48,013 nucleotides of DNA from Parvularia atlantis (GCA_943704415.1 CALSCO010001705.1:1-48013), one strand, 5' to 3'; shown: positions 21,222-32,811, counted from the first letter of the stretch. Numbers and translations: made by a program. Notes: generated by a model from the sequence alone, not told the origin.

Positions 21222-22875
21222 ATGTTCGCGACGCGCCAGCCGTGCGTCTTCCCGCCTGGCGCGCCGCCTCTTGCGACCTGACGGCGCGCGCGACCGCAGC
21301 TCGCTGTTCCCCGGCGTGGCCGCGCAACCCGGGTCCGCGCAGACTCAGGCGGCCGTCGTGCAGCAGCAGCAACAGCAGGCCGCCATCGGCATCCGCAGCC
21401 AATTTGGCCCGCCCGGCTCAGGCCTGCCGCCGCCGCCGCCCAGCGGGTACTACCCGAACGACATGGGTGCGTCGCCGCACTGCACCCGCGCACTCGCGCG
21501 CGCGCGCGCTCCGGATGAGCCTCACGCGGGCGGACGCGGCCACCACCCCTGAGCAGCCGGCGCCGTCGCCGCCGCCGGGGCGCCCTTCGCCGCCGACCGG
21601 GGCGTGCCGACGGTCGAGAAAGACAAAATCTACCAGCTGGTGCAGGACCTGATCGCAGCCGAGTCGCGCGAGGAGGCGCTGCTCGAGCTCAGCAAGAAGC
21701 GCGAGCACGTCCCCGAGCTGGCGCCGATCATGTGGCATTCGTTTGGTACGTCGCGCAGCCGGCCCGTCCGCGGCCCGCTCAGCCGCCGCATCCGCTGCCG
21801 CCCAGGCGTCATGTCGGCGCTGCTGCAGGAGATCGTGTCCATCTACCCGCTGCTATCGCCGCCCAACCTCACCGCGCACGCCTCCAACCGCGTCTGCAAC
21901 GCGCTCGCGCTGCTCCAGACCGTCGCCTCGCACAACGACACGCGGCCGCTCTTCCTAAACGGTGGCGAGACGCCCGTGGCGGCCGGCCGGCGCGCGCTGC
22001 TGACGCGCAGCGCAGCGCACATCCCCCTGTTCCTCTACCCGTTCCTGAACACGGTCAGCAAGACGCGGCCGTTCGAGTACCTGCGCCTGACGAGCCTAGG
22101 CGTGATCGGCGCGCTTGTCAAGGCACGCGCGTCTGGCCGTGCGGCGGCCATGTATGTGCCGTGCGCTCACCCGCCCGCACAGAACGACAGCTCCGAGGTC
22201 GTGCACTTCCTCCTCACGTCCGAGATCATCCCGCTGTGCCTGCGCATCATGGAGACGGGCAGCGAGCTGAGCAAAACGGTGCGCAGCAGCAGCAGCAGCA
22301 GCAGCAGCATGCCGGGCACCCGCGCCCGGCTCACGCGCCGCTGCACACCACAGGTCGCCATCTTCATTGTGCAGAAGATCCTTTTGGACGACATGGGCCT
22401 GCAGTTTGTGTGCCAGACGTACGAGCGCTTCCTGGCCGTCGCGTCCGTGCTGGCGATGATGGTGTGCTGCGCGCGATGGCCCACGCCCTGGCGCGCACAC
22501 CGCACTGACGCCGTCGCGCCCCACAGGTCCAGCAGCTGGTCGAGCACCAGTCGATGCGCCTGCTCAAGCACGTCGTGCGCTGCTACCTGCGCCTGGCCGA
22601 GAACGCGCGGTGCGCACGCCACGCACGGGGCGCAGCACGACCGCTGAGCATGGGAGGGGGCGCAGCGCACGCGACGCGCTCCGGCAGTGCCTGCCCGAAC
22701 CGTTGCGCGATGCGACGTTCAGCAACGTGCTCAAGGAGGACGTGGTGCGCCGGTCGATGGCCCGTCGACGCCGCGCCCGCCGCGCTGACACGCGCCCTTC
22801 GCGCGCCAGGCCACGAAGCGGTGGCTCGCGCAGCTCCTCCTTGCCCTGTCGGACAACGTCCTGCCGCACTCCTAA
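21222..22875 (+). CDS. CNOT9: CCR4-NOT complex subunit CNOT9 (Rcd1/CAF40)
   Basis: Armadillo-type subunit of the CCR4-NOT deadenylase complex that binds GW182/Roquin-type partners. Exon 1 MFATRQP, then a Gln/Pro-rich N-terminal stretch ([30 protein letters not shown]). The conserved core starts [166 protein letters not shown], and [18 protein letters not shown]. It ends SDNVLPHS with TAA at 22873-22875. All core helices of the family are present. The intron after ELSKT contains an AGC repeat. A perfect 6-bp hairpin sits 3 bp past the stop. Confidence 0.93.
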
Positions 22876-22877
22876 TA

Positions 22878-22893
22878 TGCCGCCTTCGCGGCA
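22878..22893 (+). other. 3'-UTR hairpin after CNOT9
   Basis: TGCCGC-CTTC-GCGGCA forms a perfect six-pair stem with a four-base loop directly after the CNOT9 stop codon. In a 142-bp convergent spacer it could influence 3'-end formation or mRNA stability. Its role is unknown and it could be chance in GC-rich DNA. Confidence 0.35.
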
Positions 22894-23017
22894 AGGCCTG
22901 CAAGTCGTCCCCCCCTTCTCCCACAAACGAGCACGCTGCGATAGCTGTACGGCTGTACGGTTCCACACACAAAAATGCGCCCCACTGCAACAGGCGGCAA
23001 GCCAAGAAAAAGCATCG

Positions 23018-23577
23018 TTACTTGCGCGGCGCTTCGTACGGCGGCGGCTTCTGCGATCGCGCTCAGCGCCAACGGCCGGCCGCCTGCGCGCGCACCTCGT
23101 ACACGACCTCGTCCTGTACGTCCTCCATCTGCAGCATCGTCTCGCGCTGCCTTGTGGCCCCCTCGAGCGCGCTCGTTGTGGCGGCCTTGGCCGCTTCGGC
23201 CTGCTGCGCGCGCGGGCGAACGGGTGTCGGTCACGTGCCCGCTGCCAGCGCGTGCGCGCCTTGGCCTTCTCCGTCAGCTGGATGTGCGTGTACCAGAAGA
23301 CGCCGACCATCGCGACGACAAAGCCGAGGGCGTTCTGCGTGTGCGCGTGCAGGTGAGACAAGGTCGCGCGATGCGTTCGCGTGCACCTGCGCCGTGACGA
23401 TTGACGCAAAGTACATCGCACCCAGCACAAACACGAAGATCGTTTTGACGTGCCCGACCACCTGGTACGTCACCGCGCTCGTCTTCTCCATCATGATGGC
23501 TGACGAGAAGTTCATCGGTGCGGCGCACGCGCTCGAGATGATGATCCAGTTCTGGCGGCCGAAGCTGAGCCATGCAA
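23018..23577 (-). CDS. TPT/SLC35-type nucleotide-sugar or triose-phosphate translocator, 5'-truncated
   Basis: C-terminal portion of a drug/metabolite-transporter-superfamily protein of the TPT/SLC35E type. Visible: NFSSAIMMEKTSAVTYQVVG and HVKTIFVFVLGAMYFASIV, matching the KTSAVTYQVVGHxKT motif of the family, then ALGFVVAMVGVFWYTHIQL, the last TM helix. A cytosolic helical tail (QAEAAKAATTSALEGATRQR) ends YEAPRK. Introns include 23204-23259 with a GC donor (AAG/GCGCGC) and one between VTAQ and NALGF. The N-terminal six or more TM helices (about 200 residues) expected upstream are missing: the reading frame stops at an 18-bp C/G run at 23578-23595. I infer either an assembly misjoin or a real truncation. 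Confidence 0.72.
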
Positions 23578-23595
23578 CCCCCCCCCCCCCCCCCC
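23578..23595. repeat. 18-C homopolymer between two 5'-truncated genes
   Basis: Eighteen consecutive C on the plus strand, the longest homopolymer I noticed in the window. It lies exactly where the minus-strand transporter and the plus-strand phosphatase both lose their N-terminal halves. It may be a collapsed region or misassembly rather than native sequence. Confidence 0.8.
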
Positions 23596-23601
23596 GCGCA
23601 G

Positions 23602-24279
<678 letters not shown>

Positions 24280-24292
24280 TGACCTGGCGTGC

Positions 24293-24688
24293 TCAGATCA
24301 ACGAACCGGCGGCGCGGGCCTCGCGCAGCTTGTCAATCTTGTCCTTGTTGACGATCTGCGCACGATGCGATGGGTCAGGCCTGGCGCGCGCAGTCAAACG
24401 GGCCGGGCCGCAGGGACGCACCATGAACTTGCGCGGGTACGCGGTCGGGTCGATTTCGTTCCACGGGTACAGGTTCTTGTTGGTGTAGACGTTGTTCGGG
24501 TCAAGCGCGAGGCGCGTCATGAAGTAGCCGCAGCCAGCCTTCCGGGGGTGCGCTGTTTTTCAGTTCACGGTGCGGCCACGTGCGAGCCACGCGCGCTCAC
24601 GCACCAGGGCCACGCCGACGACGCCGTAGATGGGGATCGCCTCCGGGACGAACCAAACCTTCATGAGACCGCGCAGCGAGGTGGCCAT
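24293..24688 (-). CDS. NDUFA4/B12D-family small mitochondrial membrane protein
   Basis: About 87 residues in three exons. MATSLRGLMKVWFVPEAIPI leads into a single TM segment (YGVVGVALAGCGYFMTRLAL), then DPNNVYTNKNLYPWNEIDP, matching the short NDUFA4/MLRQ/B12D family (one helix, then a conserved segment with N-x-PW). These proteins associate with respiratory complex I or IV. The last exon is basic (NKDKIDKLREARAAGSLI). Introns: one with GTGCGTGAG donor and GGAAG acceptor, one from GTGCGTCC to GCGCAG. Complex I versus IV membership cannot be decided. Stop is 74 bp from the convergent phosphatase stop. Confidence 0.75.
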
Positions 24689-25042
24689 GGTGCTGAGATG
24701 GGAGGCTGGGCGAGGCTGCGCGGCACAGTGAGCTACAGCAAGAGAACTCTTTTTTTTTTTTCCCCTCGCTCTCCGAAAGCGCCGCCGCTCCAACCGACAA
24801 GCCACACGAGCGCACGCGCGCTGCACGTGCACGCGCCATCCACCCACACCGACCGCCTGGACCGAGCACCGCGCCGCGCCACGCCGCGCGCGCCGCACGC
24901 GAACGGACGCGCCACGTGCGTCCATCCCACGTGGGTTCACATCGAATGTCGACGCGATGGACCAGAGTGACAGCGGCGCAGCGCGTCACGGACGCATCAT
25001 CGGCGGCCGCGCAGTTCGCGCGGTGCCTGCTCCCGTTGAGCC
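24689..25042. promoter_or_regulatory. 354-bp divergent spacer (NDUFA4-like / ankyrin gene)
   Basis: The longest gene-free stretch in the window. It holds a T12 run at 24750-24761, poly(dA:dT) being a common nucleosome-excluding promoter element, then GC-rich sequence without a convincing ORF. A possible upstream ATG at 24957 (MDQSDSG) reads into a frame ending before 25,170 and could be a leader exon. Confidence 0.45.
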
Positions 25043-26939
25043 ATGCTCGAGCGGCTGCCCAGCGAGCTGCTCGTGCTGCTGCTCAGCTTCGTGGATGAGC
25101 CGCTGGCGCTGCTCGTCGGCTCGCGGCGCGTGCTCGCCGTGTGGGCCAGCGGCGCCGTCGTGCAGCTAGCCTGGTGGGCGCACCGCGGACGGCACCGGCG
25201 CGCGCGCCTGTGCGCGTCGTGGTGCCTGCAGCACCCGCCCATCGCGTGCGTATTCGACCCGGGCACGGCCCAGGTCGAGCCCGACGACGTGGTCGAGCAC
25301 CTGGTGCTGCTAGCGGGCGCGGCGTCCGTGCACACGCGCCAGACCGAGGCCCACGCGCTCGGCATCGTTCGGGCGTACCTCGCCCGGGGCGTGTTTGTGC
25401 TGACGCTGCGCAACGCCGTCGTGCTGCACCACTGCGTCCAGTTTGGGCTGCTGCTGCTCGCGCGCTGCCTGTTTGAGACGATGGTGCGCGCCCCGAACGA
25501 TCGTGCCAGCCTCACGCGCGCGCGCAGACGCCCGACGACCGCGTCGAGCTCACGCTCTACATTGACCTGATGGACCTCGCCGTCAGCCGCGGTCACGCCG
25601 AAATGGTCGAGCTGCTGCTCGGCTTCGGTTTGCCGCCGTCGTGGATGGCGCTGACGACGGGCGCGATGACGGCGCAGGCACGCGCTCGGCACGTGCTGTG
25701 CGACGCGCACTGACAGACGCCGCCGCCGCGTGACAGACGCGCGCCGTTCGCCTCCTGCTCGGCGCCGAGGACCCCGGCCCGGAGCTGCCTCTGCTGCGCT
25801 GGGCGCTCGCGTACCTCGTCGAGCGCGGCAACGGCCTCGCGGTCGAGCTCATGCTCGACTGCGCCCGCGCCGTCGGCCGCCCGGCCACGGCCGAGATCCT
25901 GCACCACGCGCTCATGGTCGCAGTCAACGTCGGCAGCGGCGCGGTCGTGCGGGCGCTGCTGCTGCACGGCGCCGACGCGACCGGTGCGCGCGCCCAAGTG
26001 GGGCCGCCCGTGCGGTTGATGACGCGAGCGCTGGCAGAGCAAAACTGGGAGGCGTGGTACGCGTGCGCGCACCGCGGCGCGATGGACGTCACGACGGCGA
26101 TGGTCGACCTCGCGCCCATGCCCTCGCTCGTCTGGTGCACGGCGCACGGCTCCGAGTGGTCGCGCCTAATGAAGGACCTCGTGCGGGCCGGCCGCGACGA
26201 CCTGCTCGACCGGTGCCTGCGCCAGCTCCACCCGGCCTTCCCGTTCAACTCGGCGCGGCTGTCGGACGTGCTGGTGCGCGTCGCGGCGTGCGCTTGCTGT
26301 GTGTCGCGTGCTCAGCCGCGCGTGTCGCAGGTCGAGGCCGCGCGCATCGGCCACGTGCCGTGCGGCCGCCTGCTGCTCGCGGCCGGCGCGCTGCCCTTCG
26401 CGACCGTGATCGAGCCCGGCCGCGCGCTGCTCGAGGCCGCCTTTCACGGGCACGTCATCTTCATCAAGCTGCTGCTCGAGGTGGCGTTGCTAGGCGGGCA
26501 GCGAGCCGCACAGCCATTGATTGACGCAGCCCGCAAACGCAGTGCGAGCGCCCCACGTGCGGCTTCCAGCTCGGCCCGCTGCTCACCGACGCTGTGATGA
26601 TCGCCGCCGACCGCGGGCACTTTGCGCTCGTGCGCCTGCTCTTGCACGTGCAGGACGACGTCGCGGGCGGCGTGATGGACAGGTGCGGCCGGGTGCAGCA
26701 CCAGCGGCCCAGCTGACGCAGTGTCGCCGCGCAGCCTCAAGTGGTTCCGCGACGGCGTCAACAAGGAGATCCTGCGCGACGAGTGCCTGCGCGTGCTCAC
26801 GGCGCGCGACCTGCTCAGCCGGCGCTCGAAGGGCCGCGCGGCGCGGTGCAGCAGCGCGGCGGCGTCGCTCTCGGACCTCAACCTCAACCTCCTGCTCGGC
26901 AGCAGCAGCAGCGGCGCGCTTGACGCGCGCGACCTGTGA
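25043..26939 (+). CDS. F-box-like / ankyrin-repeat protein
   Basis: The N-terminus LERLPSELLVLLLSFVDEPL resembles an F-box, which recruits SCF ubiquitin ligases; this match is modest. The rest has spaced ankyrin-like units: AVSRGHAEMVELLLGFGLP, GAVVRALLLHGADATG, CAHRGAMDVTTAMVDLAP, LVRAGRDDLLDRCLRQL, AAFHGHVIFIKLLLEVA, AADRGHFALVRLLLHVQ. The C-terminal exon (SLKWFRDGVNKEILRDECLR) ends with a Ser-rich tail. Introns include 25678-25734 with a GC donor (CAG/GCACGC) and an intron before TPDDRVELTL. Such F-box/ankyrin proteins are abundant in amoebae and other protists, and their substrates are unknown. An AATAAA lies 18 nt past the stop. It ends 37 bp from the convergent EMC2 stop. Confidence 0.65.
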
Positions 26940-26957
26940 CTGCTGTCCTTGCACCGC

Positions 26958-26963
26958 AATAAA
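26958..26963 (+). terminator. AATAAA polyadenylation signal candidate
   Basis: AATAAA begins 18 nt after the ankyrin gene's TGA, within the 37-bp convergent spacer. It is the only well-placed canonical hexamer I found, so most genes here must use variant signals. Confidence 0.5.
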
Positions 26964-26976
26964 ATGCCCCACGCAC

Positions 26977-28035
26977 TCACGATGACGACGCCGCGAGGGA
27001 CGACAGCGCGTCACTCACGACTGGCGCCGTCGCTGCGCCCTTGTACGCCTCCAGCAGCAGGCCCGTGACGAACTGGTCCAACTCGGCCACGCGCGCGCCC
27101 TCGACCTCGCGGCTCTTGCTGTCGGCAAGCGCCTTGCAGCACTGCGCGGGGTACACGACGCCGTCAGCCGCGTCTCCAAGGGCCCGTCGTTCGGTGAGCG
27201 CGCACCATCTTCAGGCCCCACATCGCGCGCACGCTGCCGCGGTCGAGCTCGAGCGCGCGGCAGAAGTACTTCTTGGCGATGAGCAGCTTGTCGACGCCGC
27301 CCTGCGTGTACAGCACCTTGCGCGCGACGCCAATGCATTAGCCATGGCGAACGCAAGCCGCATCACGCACGCTCGCGAGCTTGAGCTGCCGCGTCGCGCT
27401 CTGCGGCTCGAGCAGCACGAGCTCCTCGAGGCAGAATTGCGCCTGCGGGAGCATGTGCCTCGCCAGGTACAGCTCGCTCAGCTGCTCCCACGCCTCGGCG
27501 TCGGTCGTGAACACGTCGAGGTAGGCCACGAGCAGCTCGATGGCCGTCGCGACGTGACCCTGCGCCATCGCGAGTGCGACGCGGCGTTTCATCGCCGGCT
27601 GCAAGGTCGCGTCAGGAAACACGTGCCGCGGGCGGGCGAGAGGCGACGTGCCACGCAGAGCGGGTCGGTCTCGAGCATCGCGGCGTAGACCTCGGCCGCC
27701 TTGCCGTACTCGCCCTGGGCCTCGTGCAGCATGCCGCGCAGCCGGCGCACGCGCAGCGACGCCGTGCCGAAGCGGCGCTCGAGCAGCGCGAGCGTGCGCG
27801 TCGCGAGCGGCAGCTGCGCGGGCAGGTCGTCGAGCGCGGCCACGAGCATGTGCTCGTGCACCGTCCAGACTGGGGCGTCCGTCAGTGTCGCCTGCGTCGC
27901 GCGCGTCCGCGGCGCACCCTCGTCGCCCAGCACGCCCGTGTGCCGCGCCAGCAGCGCGCCGCCCAGCGCCAGCACCGTCGCCGCCCCGTCGCGCCGCGCC
28001 GCCGCCGCCTGAAGCGGCTCAAGCAGCTTGCGCAT
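26977..28035 (-). CDS. EMC2: ER membrane complex subunit 2 (TPR protein)
   Basis: Cytosolic TPR subunit of the ER membrane protein insertase. From MRKLLEPLQAAAARRDG: LRGMLHEAQGEYGKAAEVY, AAMLETDPLCVARR; next exon MKRRVALAMAQGHVATAIE, LLVAYLDVFTTDAEAWEQLS, ELYLARHMLPQAQFCLEELV, LLEPQSATRQLKLA; next KVLYTQGGVDKLLIAKKYF, CRALELDRGSVRAMWGLKM; last CCKALADSKSREVEGARVAE, LDQFVTGLLLEAYKG. The YTQGG..L.LARKYF..AL.L motif is diagnostic for EMC2/TTC35. Length (about 290 residues) matches the family. Stop TGA at 26977-26979. Divergent from the RNB exoribonuclease, 113 bp between the chosen starts. Confidence 0.87.
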
Positions 28036-28148
28036 GTCTCGGCCGTGTGCGTCCCGCTAAAACTTCACACTTTGCGCGGACAGCTGATGATGCGATTGCA
28101 AGCATGGCGGTGAGCGACAGCCACGCTGTCATTTATCGCGTCTCAGCC

Positions 28149-30456
28149 ATGCGCGCGCGCCTCGTGGCGTCGGTGCGGCGCCTCTCGTCGACGGCGGCGG
28201 CAGCAGCGGCGGCGCCTGAGCCGAGCGACTTCACCGACTTCACGGGCTTTGTGACACGCGCGCGCGCGCGGCTGCGTCACGTGCGCACCGATGCCAAGAC
28301 GCCCGCGCCGCCGCCGGCCGCCGAGCCGTTCACCGCGAGCGACCGCCGATGGATCGACGTTGTGCGGTGCGCGCTGGGCGGGCTGCTGCGGACGGCGCGG
28401 CTCACGCGGCGCAGGCGATCGGTGTACGAGCGCGACGCTGGGCTGCGCACGCGCGCGATTGTCATCGTCCGCGCGCTCGGCTTCCTCGACGCGATGACGC
28501 TGCTGCGCGCGCTGGGCGAGCTCGGCGACAACCAGTGGCCGGGCTCGCCAACGGTCGACGGGCGGCGCTTCTCGAGCGTGCTGCAGCAGTCGGCGCAGCA
28601 GCTCGTCGACGGCACGTGGCCTCTCTCTCTCTCTCCGCGTCTGCGCGCATCGTGTGCTGAACGACACGCGCAGCGTACAACGCCGGGCGGCGCAACGACG
28701 TTCTCGCCGAGCGCGATCGGCGCGACTTTGGCGCGACGCCCGTGTACACGATCGACGACGTTACGACGACCGACGTCGACGACGCCATCTCGATTGAGCC
28801 CAACGGCGACGGGACGACGTGGGTGCACGTGCACATCTCGGACCCGACCGCGCTCGTCCCCGCCAACAGCCCGCTTGACCTGGCCGCGCGGTGCGGTGCG
28901 CGCACGACATCGCTGCAGACCGTCTAATGTGTGCACTCGCGCCCCGCGCCCGCTGCAGCGCCCGCGGTGCGACAGTGTACCTGCCGTACACGCGCGTGCC
29001 CATGTTCCCTGAGCTGCTCTCGTGCGGCCTGTTCTCGCTCGAGCCCGGGCGCGAGGCCGAAGGCATGCCGGCGATGACCTTCAGCGGCAAGGTGCGGCGT
29101 CCGCACCCGTGCGGCCAGCGCGCTTGACAGTGCGCGGCTGTAGGTCGACGACGCAACGGGAGTGCTGGTCGACGCGCGCGTGACGCCGTCGATCGTCCGG
29201 CGCGTGCGCAAGCTCAACTTTGACGCGGTTGACGCGATGCTCGAGAGCGCGGACGAGAGCGAAAGCGAGAGCGAAAGCGAGAGCGAGACTAGGACGGCGA
29301 TGCAGACGCTGCTCGACCTGTCGGAGGGGATGATGCGCGACCGCTTTAGCCGAGGCGCGCTGCAGCTCAACCTGCCCGAGGTCAGCCCGTTCGCGCGGAT
29401 CGTGCGGATCGTGTACTCATGCAGGGGGGTTGGCGTTTGGCCGCAGAACAAGATCGAGATTGGCGCGGACAACGCTGTCAGCGTCAAGCCCGTGCACGTC
29501 TACCGCTCGTCGTCGTCGCAGATCGTCCGCGAGGTCATGCTGCTGGCGAACCGCGTCGCCGCCGATTACTGCCGCGCGGTCTGCGCCACTCGTGCGCGCG
29601 CAACATGCCGCTGATTGCGACCGTGGCAGGCGGGCATCCCCGTGCCGTACCGCGTACAGCCGCACAACCACCTGCCGCAGGCGGTCGTGACGCGGCTACA
29701 AGAGGCGGCGCTTGCGCGCGAGCCCATGTGCGCCTCGGCGTGCGGTTGCGGGCGCAGCGCCGGCGTAATGCACCGTTGCTCGCGCCAGGTACGCCGACTT
29801 TTCGCTGCTGTCGGGCTCGATCATGAACACGAAGACCACGACCGTGCCCGGCGCACACTGGACGCTCGGGCTGGCGTCGTACACCCAGGTACCTCGCGCG
29901 CGTCTGTCGCTGCGTGTGCATGCGCGCACTGAGCCCGTGCGGTGCAGGCCACGTCGCCCATCCGCCGCTACACGGACGTGCTGGTACACTACCAGCTCAA
30001 GGCGCACCTGCGCGGCGAGCGGCCGCCGTTCACGGCCGAGCAGCTCGACAACATTCTGTACCAGAATCAGCAGCTCGTGACCGAGGTGCGTCCCACACGT
30101 GCGCGTGTGTGCGTTGCTGACGGGCGCGCAAGGGGCGGCTGTTTGAGCGCTCGGCGCGGACGTTCTGCAACATCCGCTACTACGAGGGCATGCCGCAGGG
30201 CACGCCACTCGAGGGCGTGGTCCTGCGCTCGGGCGACGAGCGCAACGATCACATCGTGATGCTGCAGGACAGCGCTTTCACGCGTCAGTGCCGCCTTTCC
30301 CGCGCTAGGCCGGTGCGTGCGCAATGCGCTCGTGCGGTGCTGGCTGCGCTCATGGCGGGCGGCTGCGCAGGCCGGCGCAACGGTGCCGCTCGTGCTCTCG
30401 CTCGCCGACTCGCGCACACAACGGCTGTTCGTCACCGAGAAGGGCGGCGCAAAGTA
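28149..30456 (+). CDS. Mitochondrial RNB-domain (RNase II/R, Dss1-like) 3'-5' exoribonuclease
   Basis: The start MRARLVASVRRLSSTAAAAA is a typical mitochondrial presequence; an earlier in-frame ATG lies at 28104. The RNB domain begins YTIDDVTTTDVDDAISIEP, with the Asp cluster that binds Mg2+, continuing VHVHISDPTALVP, TVYLPYTRVPMFPELL, a Ser/Glu repeat (29255-29287), IVREVMLLANRVAADYCR, GIPVPYRVQP, NTKTTTVPGAHWTLGLASYT, and ATSPIRRYTDVLVHYQLKA, the conserved RNB terminus. It then has a short C-terminal beta region and stops at KGGAK. There is no cold-shock or S1 domain strongly visible. It resembles yeast Dss1 of the mitochondrial degradosome or bacterial-type RNase II. About ten introns. Convergent with the dehalogenase gene (50 bp). 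Confidence 0.82.
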
Positions 30457-30506
30457 GACAACGGGCATTCTCTTGGACATACGCGCAGCACGGTACAGCT
30501 CCCCGC

Positions 30507-31760
30507 TCACAGCTTCGCGGCGGGCGCCGGGTTCGCTTGGATGAACGCGTGGATCACCCGCGCGACCTCCTGCGGCTGGTCCTCCTGCACAAAGTGGCCG
30601 CCGTCCTTGATCTGCACGTGCTTCTGGTTGCGCGTGCCCGGCACGACGCCGATGAACGCGCGCTCGCCGCCCTTGGTGACCGGGTCCTGGTCGCTGAACG
30701 CTGCGGCGCGCGCGTGTGTCAGCGGCCCTGCGCAGCCGAGCTCTGGGCGCACCGCAGAGGAACGGCTTGTCGAACTTGGCCAGGACCTCCCACGCCTTCT
30801 TGTTGGCCTTGGCGTCGTCGTTGTCGGTGATCGGCACGAGCCTGACCACGCACGTCAGTGCGACGTGCACGGTGGGGCGACGCGCGAGACGGACAGCGGG
30901 AACTGCAGCGCGCCTGCCTGGAACGTCTTGTCGGGGAAGGGCGCGTCGTAGCCCTTCTTGATCTGCGCGACCGCGGCCTGAGCGTCGCAGAGGTGGGGTG
31001 GGAGCCCAGCCACCGCACCTCCTCCGTCAGCGGCTTGACGCAGCTGCGCTCAAACAGGAAGCCGACGTCGAGCTCGTCGGCCTGCTGGCTGAACGCGAGC
31101 CACGCCTTGAAGCCCGGGGTGGCGCCCTCGCCGCGCGGCAGGCCGCTGCGTCGCGCCCCACAGTGAGCGGCGCCGGAGCCGCAACGCGATCGGCGCGCAC
31201 GTGTTGGACACGACGACGCGCGCGAAGCGCTCCGGGTGCTTGGCGACGATGCGCAGGCCGAGCAGGCCGCCCCAGTCCTGGCAGAAGAGCGTGATGTCGC
31301 GCAGATTGAGCGCGCCGACGACGAGCGCCTCAAGCCACTGCACGTGACGCGCGTAGGTGTAGTCGGCGCGGCTCGTGGGCTTGTCGGAGCTGCGTGCGAC
31401 CGCGTCTGAGCCGAATGGTGAACGGCAGCAGCAGCAGCGGCACCGTCCGAAGCCGACGAGGTCGGGCGCGATGCAGCGGTAGCCGTGCCGGACCAGCGGC
31501 GGGATGACCTCGCGGTAGAGGAAGCACCACGACGGCTCGCCGTGCAGCAGCAGCACGACGGGCCCGTTGCGCGGTCCCTCCTGCGTGCGCGTCTTGTTGT
31601 CACTCGGGGCCCGCGTCGGCGCAGGGCATCTCTCACGCACGTCGAGATAGTGCATCCGCAGCGCGCCCGGCTGCACCGTCGCGTAGTGCGGCGCGAAGGC
31701 GAAGCCCGGCAGGCCGCGGAAGCGCTCGTCCGGCGTGCGCACCGAGGCGATCATCATCAT
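30507..31760 (-). CDS. Haloalkane dehalogenase-like alpha/beta hydrolase (DhlA/HLD-I type)
   Basis: Alpha/beta hydrolase close to bacterial haloalkane dehalogenases. Oxyanion motif [38 protein letters not shown]; nucleophile elbow [16 protein letters not shown], with Asp nucleophile and the following halide-binding Trp; cap [19 protein letters not shown]; acid region [12 protein letters not shown]; catalytic His in [14 protein letters not shown]. All catalytic elements are present, so it is likely active on a carbon-halogen bond or related ester; the natural substrate is unknown. The family is mostly bacterial, so lateral origin is likely, yet the gene has about six native-looking introns with CTNAC branch motifs, suggesting an old acquisition. 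I start at the [10 protein letters not shown] triplet of ATGs. Confidence 0.85.
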
Positions 31761-31860
31761 CGGGCCCCGGCGCAGCTGCTCTGAACTCACATCGGCGTGT
31801 ACACGTGCGTGGGCGCGGATGCAGCATGGCCGTGACGCTCACTGTTCGTCCTCAGACCGA

Positions 31861-32344
31861 ATGTCGGCCGCCGCACTCGTCGCCGCCGTGCAGCCGAGCC
31901 GCGCCGGGGCGGCCACGCGCGTGCGCTCGCTGTACCGCGCGTGGATGCGCGAGGTGCGTGGAATGCGCGGGCCTGCTGCTGCGAATTGAGGCGCGCGCGC
32001 GCGCGCGCGCGATGCTTGCGCAAAGGCGCCGCGCGCCGTGCAGATGTACCTGCTCGACATGCCCGTAGGGCGGTTCCGCGCGCAGGTGCGCGCCGAATTT
32101 GAGAAGCACCGGCACGTGCAGGTGCGGCTCGCGCCGCTCCCTTGTGCGATCGATGTACGCGCCTCACGCGATGCACGCGGGGCAGGATCTGGGCGTGATC
32201 AACGTGCTCGTCGCCAAGGGCCAGATGGAGCTCGACGAGACGGCCAACATCTGGAAGCAGAAGACGCACGTCATGCGCTACTTCAGCGACGTCCCGCCCG
32301 AGCCCAAGGACTTCCTCTCGCGCTTCTACGCCGGGCGGGTGTGA
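31861..32344 (+). CDS. NDUFA6: Complex I LYR-family subunit NDUFA6 (B14)
   Basis: LYR-motif subunit of respiratory complex I that binds acyl carrier protein. Exon 1 [17 protein letters not shown], then [12 protein letters not shown], with the L-Y-R motif in place. Exon 2 [20 protein letters not shown], exon 3 [33 protein letters not shown], a near-exact match to the conserved K-G-ELEET-VWKQRTHVMRFF terminus. It continues with [19 protein letters not shown], an extension beyond the animal protein. Two introns: one of about 80 bp with a (GC)n tract and one with CCTCAC branch motif. Start 100 bp from the divergent dehalogenase; stop 131 bp from VMA21. Confidence 0.92.
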
Positions 32345-32475
32345 GGCGCGGTCGTGCGCGCGCCGGGGGGGCCGATGCCGCTGTGCCGTGCGAAGCGCAG
32401 AGGGAGAGGAGAAGAACAGTCGGCACGTTCGCGGTCCACTGGCGGGCAGCGCCACAGCCACACACGCGGCGACCG

Positions 32476-32811
32476 TCACTGTCGCTTGGGCTTGGCGGCG
32501 GGCTCCTCGGCGTAGGCCGCGACGAGGTACGCGACGATGAGCACGTGGACGACGACGACGGCGGTGCCGGCGGCGTACACGCCGTTGCCTGCGTGCGCGT
32601 GCGTGCCGTGCGTGTGTGCCGCCGTGAGCGGGCGTCGTGGCGCGCGCGCCTCTCGCCGCACGCGCACACCGACCCAGACGTAGTGCAGCGACATGAAGAA
32701 GGCCGCGACGGGCCCCGCGATGAGCGCGATCGTGAAGAAGACGAGCTTGGCGACGAGGCTGGGCGTGACGGCGCCGCCGGTGTCGTCCTCGGCCGCGTTG
32801 CGTGTGTCCAT
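32476..32811 (-). CDS. VMA21: V-ATPase assembly factor VMA21
   Basis: Small ER membrane chaperone for assembly of the V-ATPase Vo sector. About 83 residues in two exons: MDTRNAAEDDTGGAVTPS, LVAKLVFFTIALIAGPVAAF (TM1), FMSLHYVW, intron of about 90 bp, GNGVYAAGTAVVVVHVLIVA (TM2), YLVAAYAEEPAAKPKRQ. The two-helix hairpin with F-F-T..L...P, the A-x-AVV-VH motif in helix 2 and the lysine-rich tail (an ER-retrieval-like end) match VMA21. The ATG at 32811 is preferred since no ATG lies further upstream in frame. The upstream region contains 11-bp tandem repeats. Confidence 0.83.
   Translation of the reverse strand: MDTRNAAEDDTGGAVTPSLVAKLVFFTIALIAGPVAAFFMSLHYVWVGVRVRREARAPRRPLTAAHTHGTHAHAGNGVYAAGTAVVVVHVLIVAYLVAAYAEEPAAKPKRQ

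Noticed and set aside
26977-28035. Classifying the TPR gene as a generic tetratricopeptide or bacterial-type protein
   Set aside because: The YTQGG...KKYF...AL.L block and overall length are specific to EMC2.
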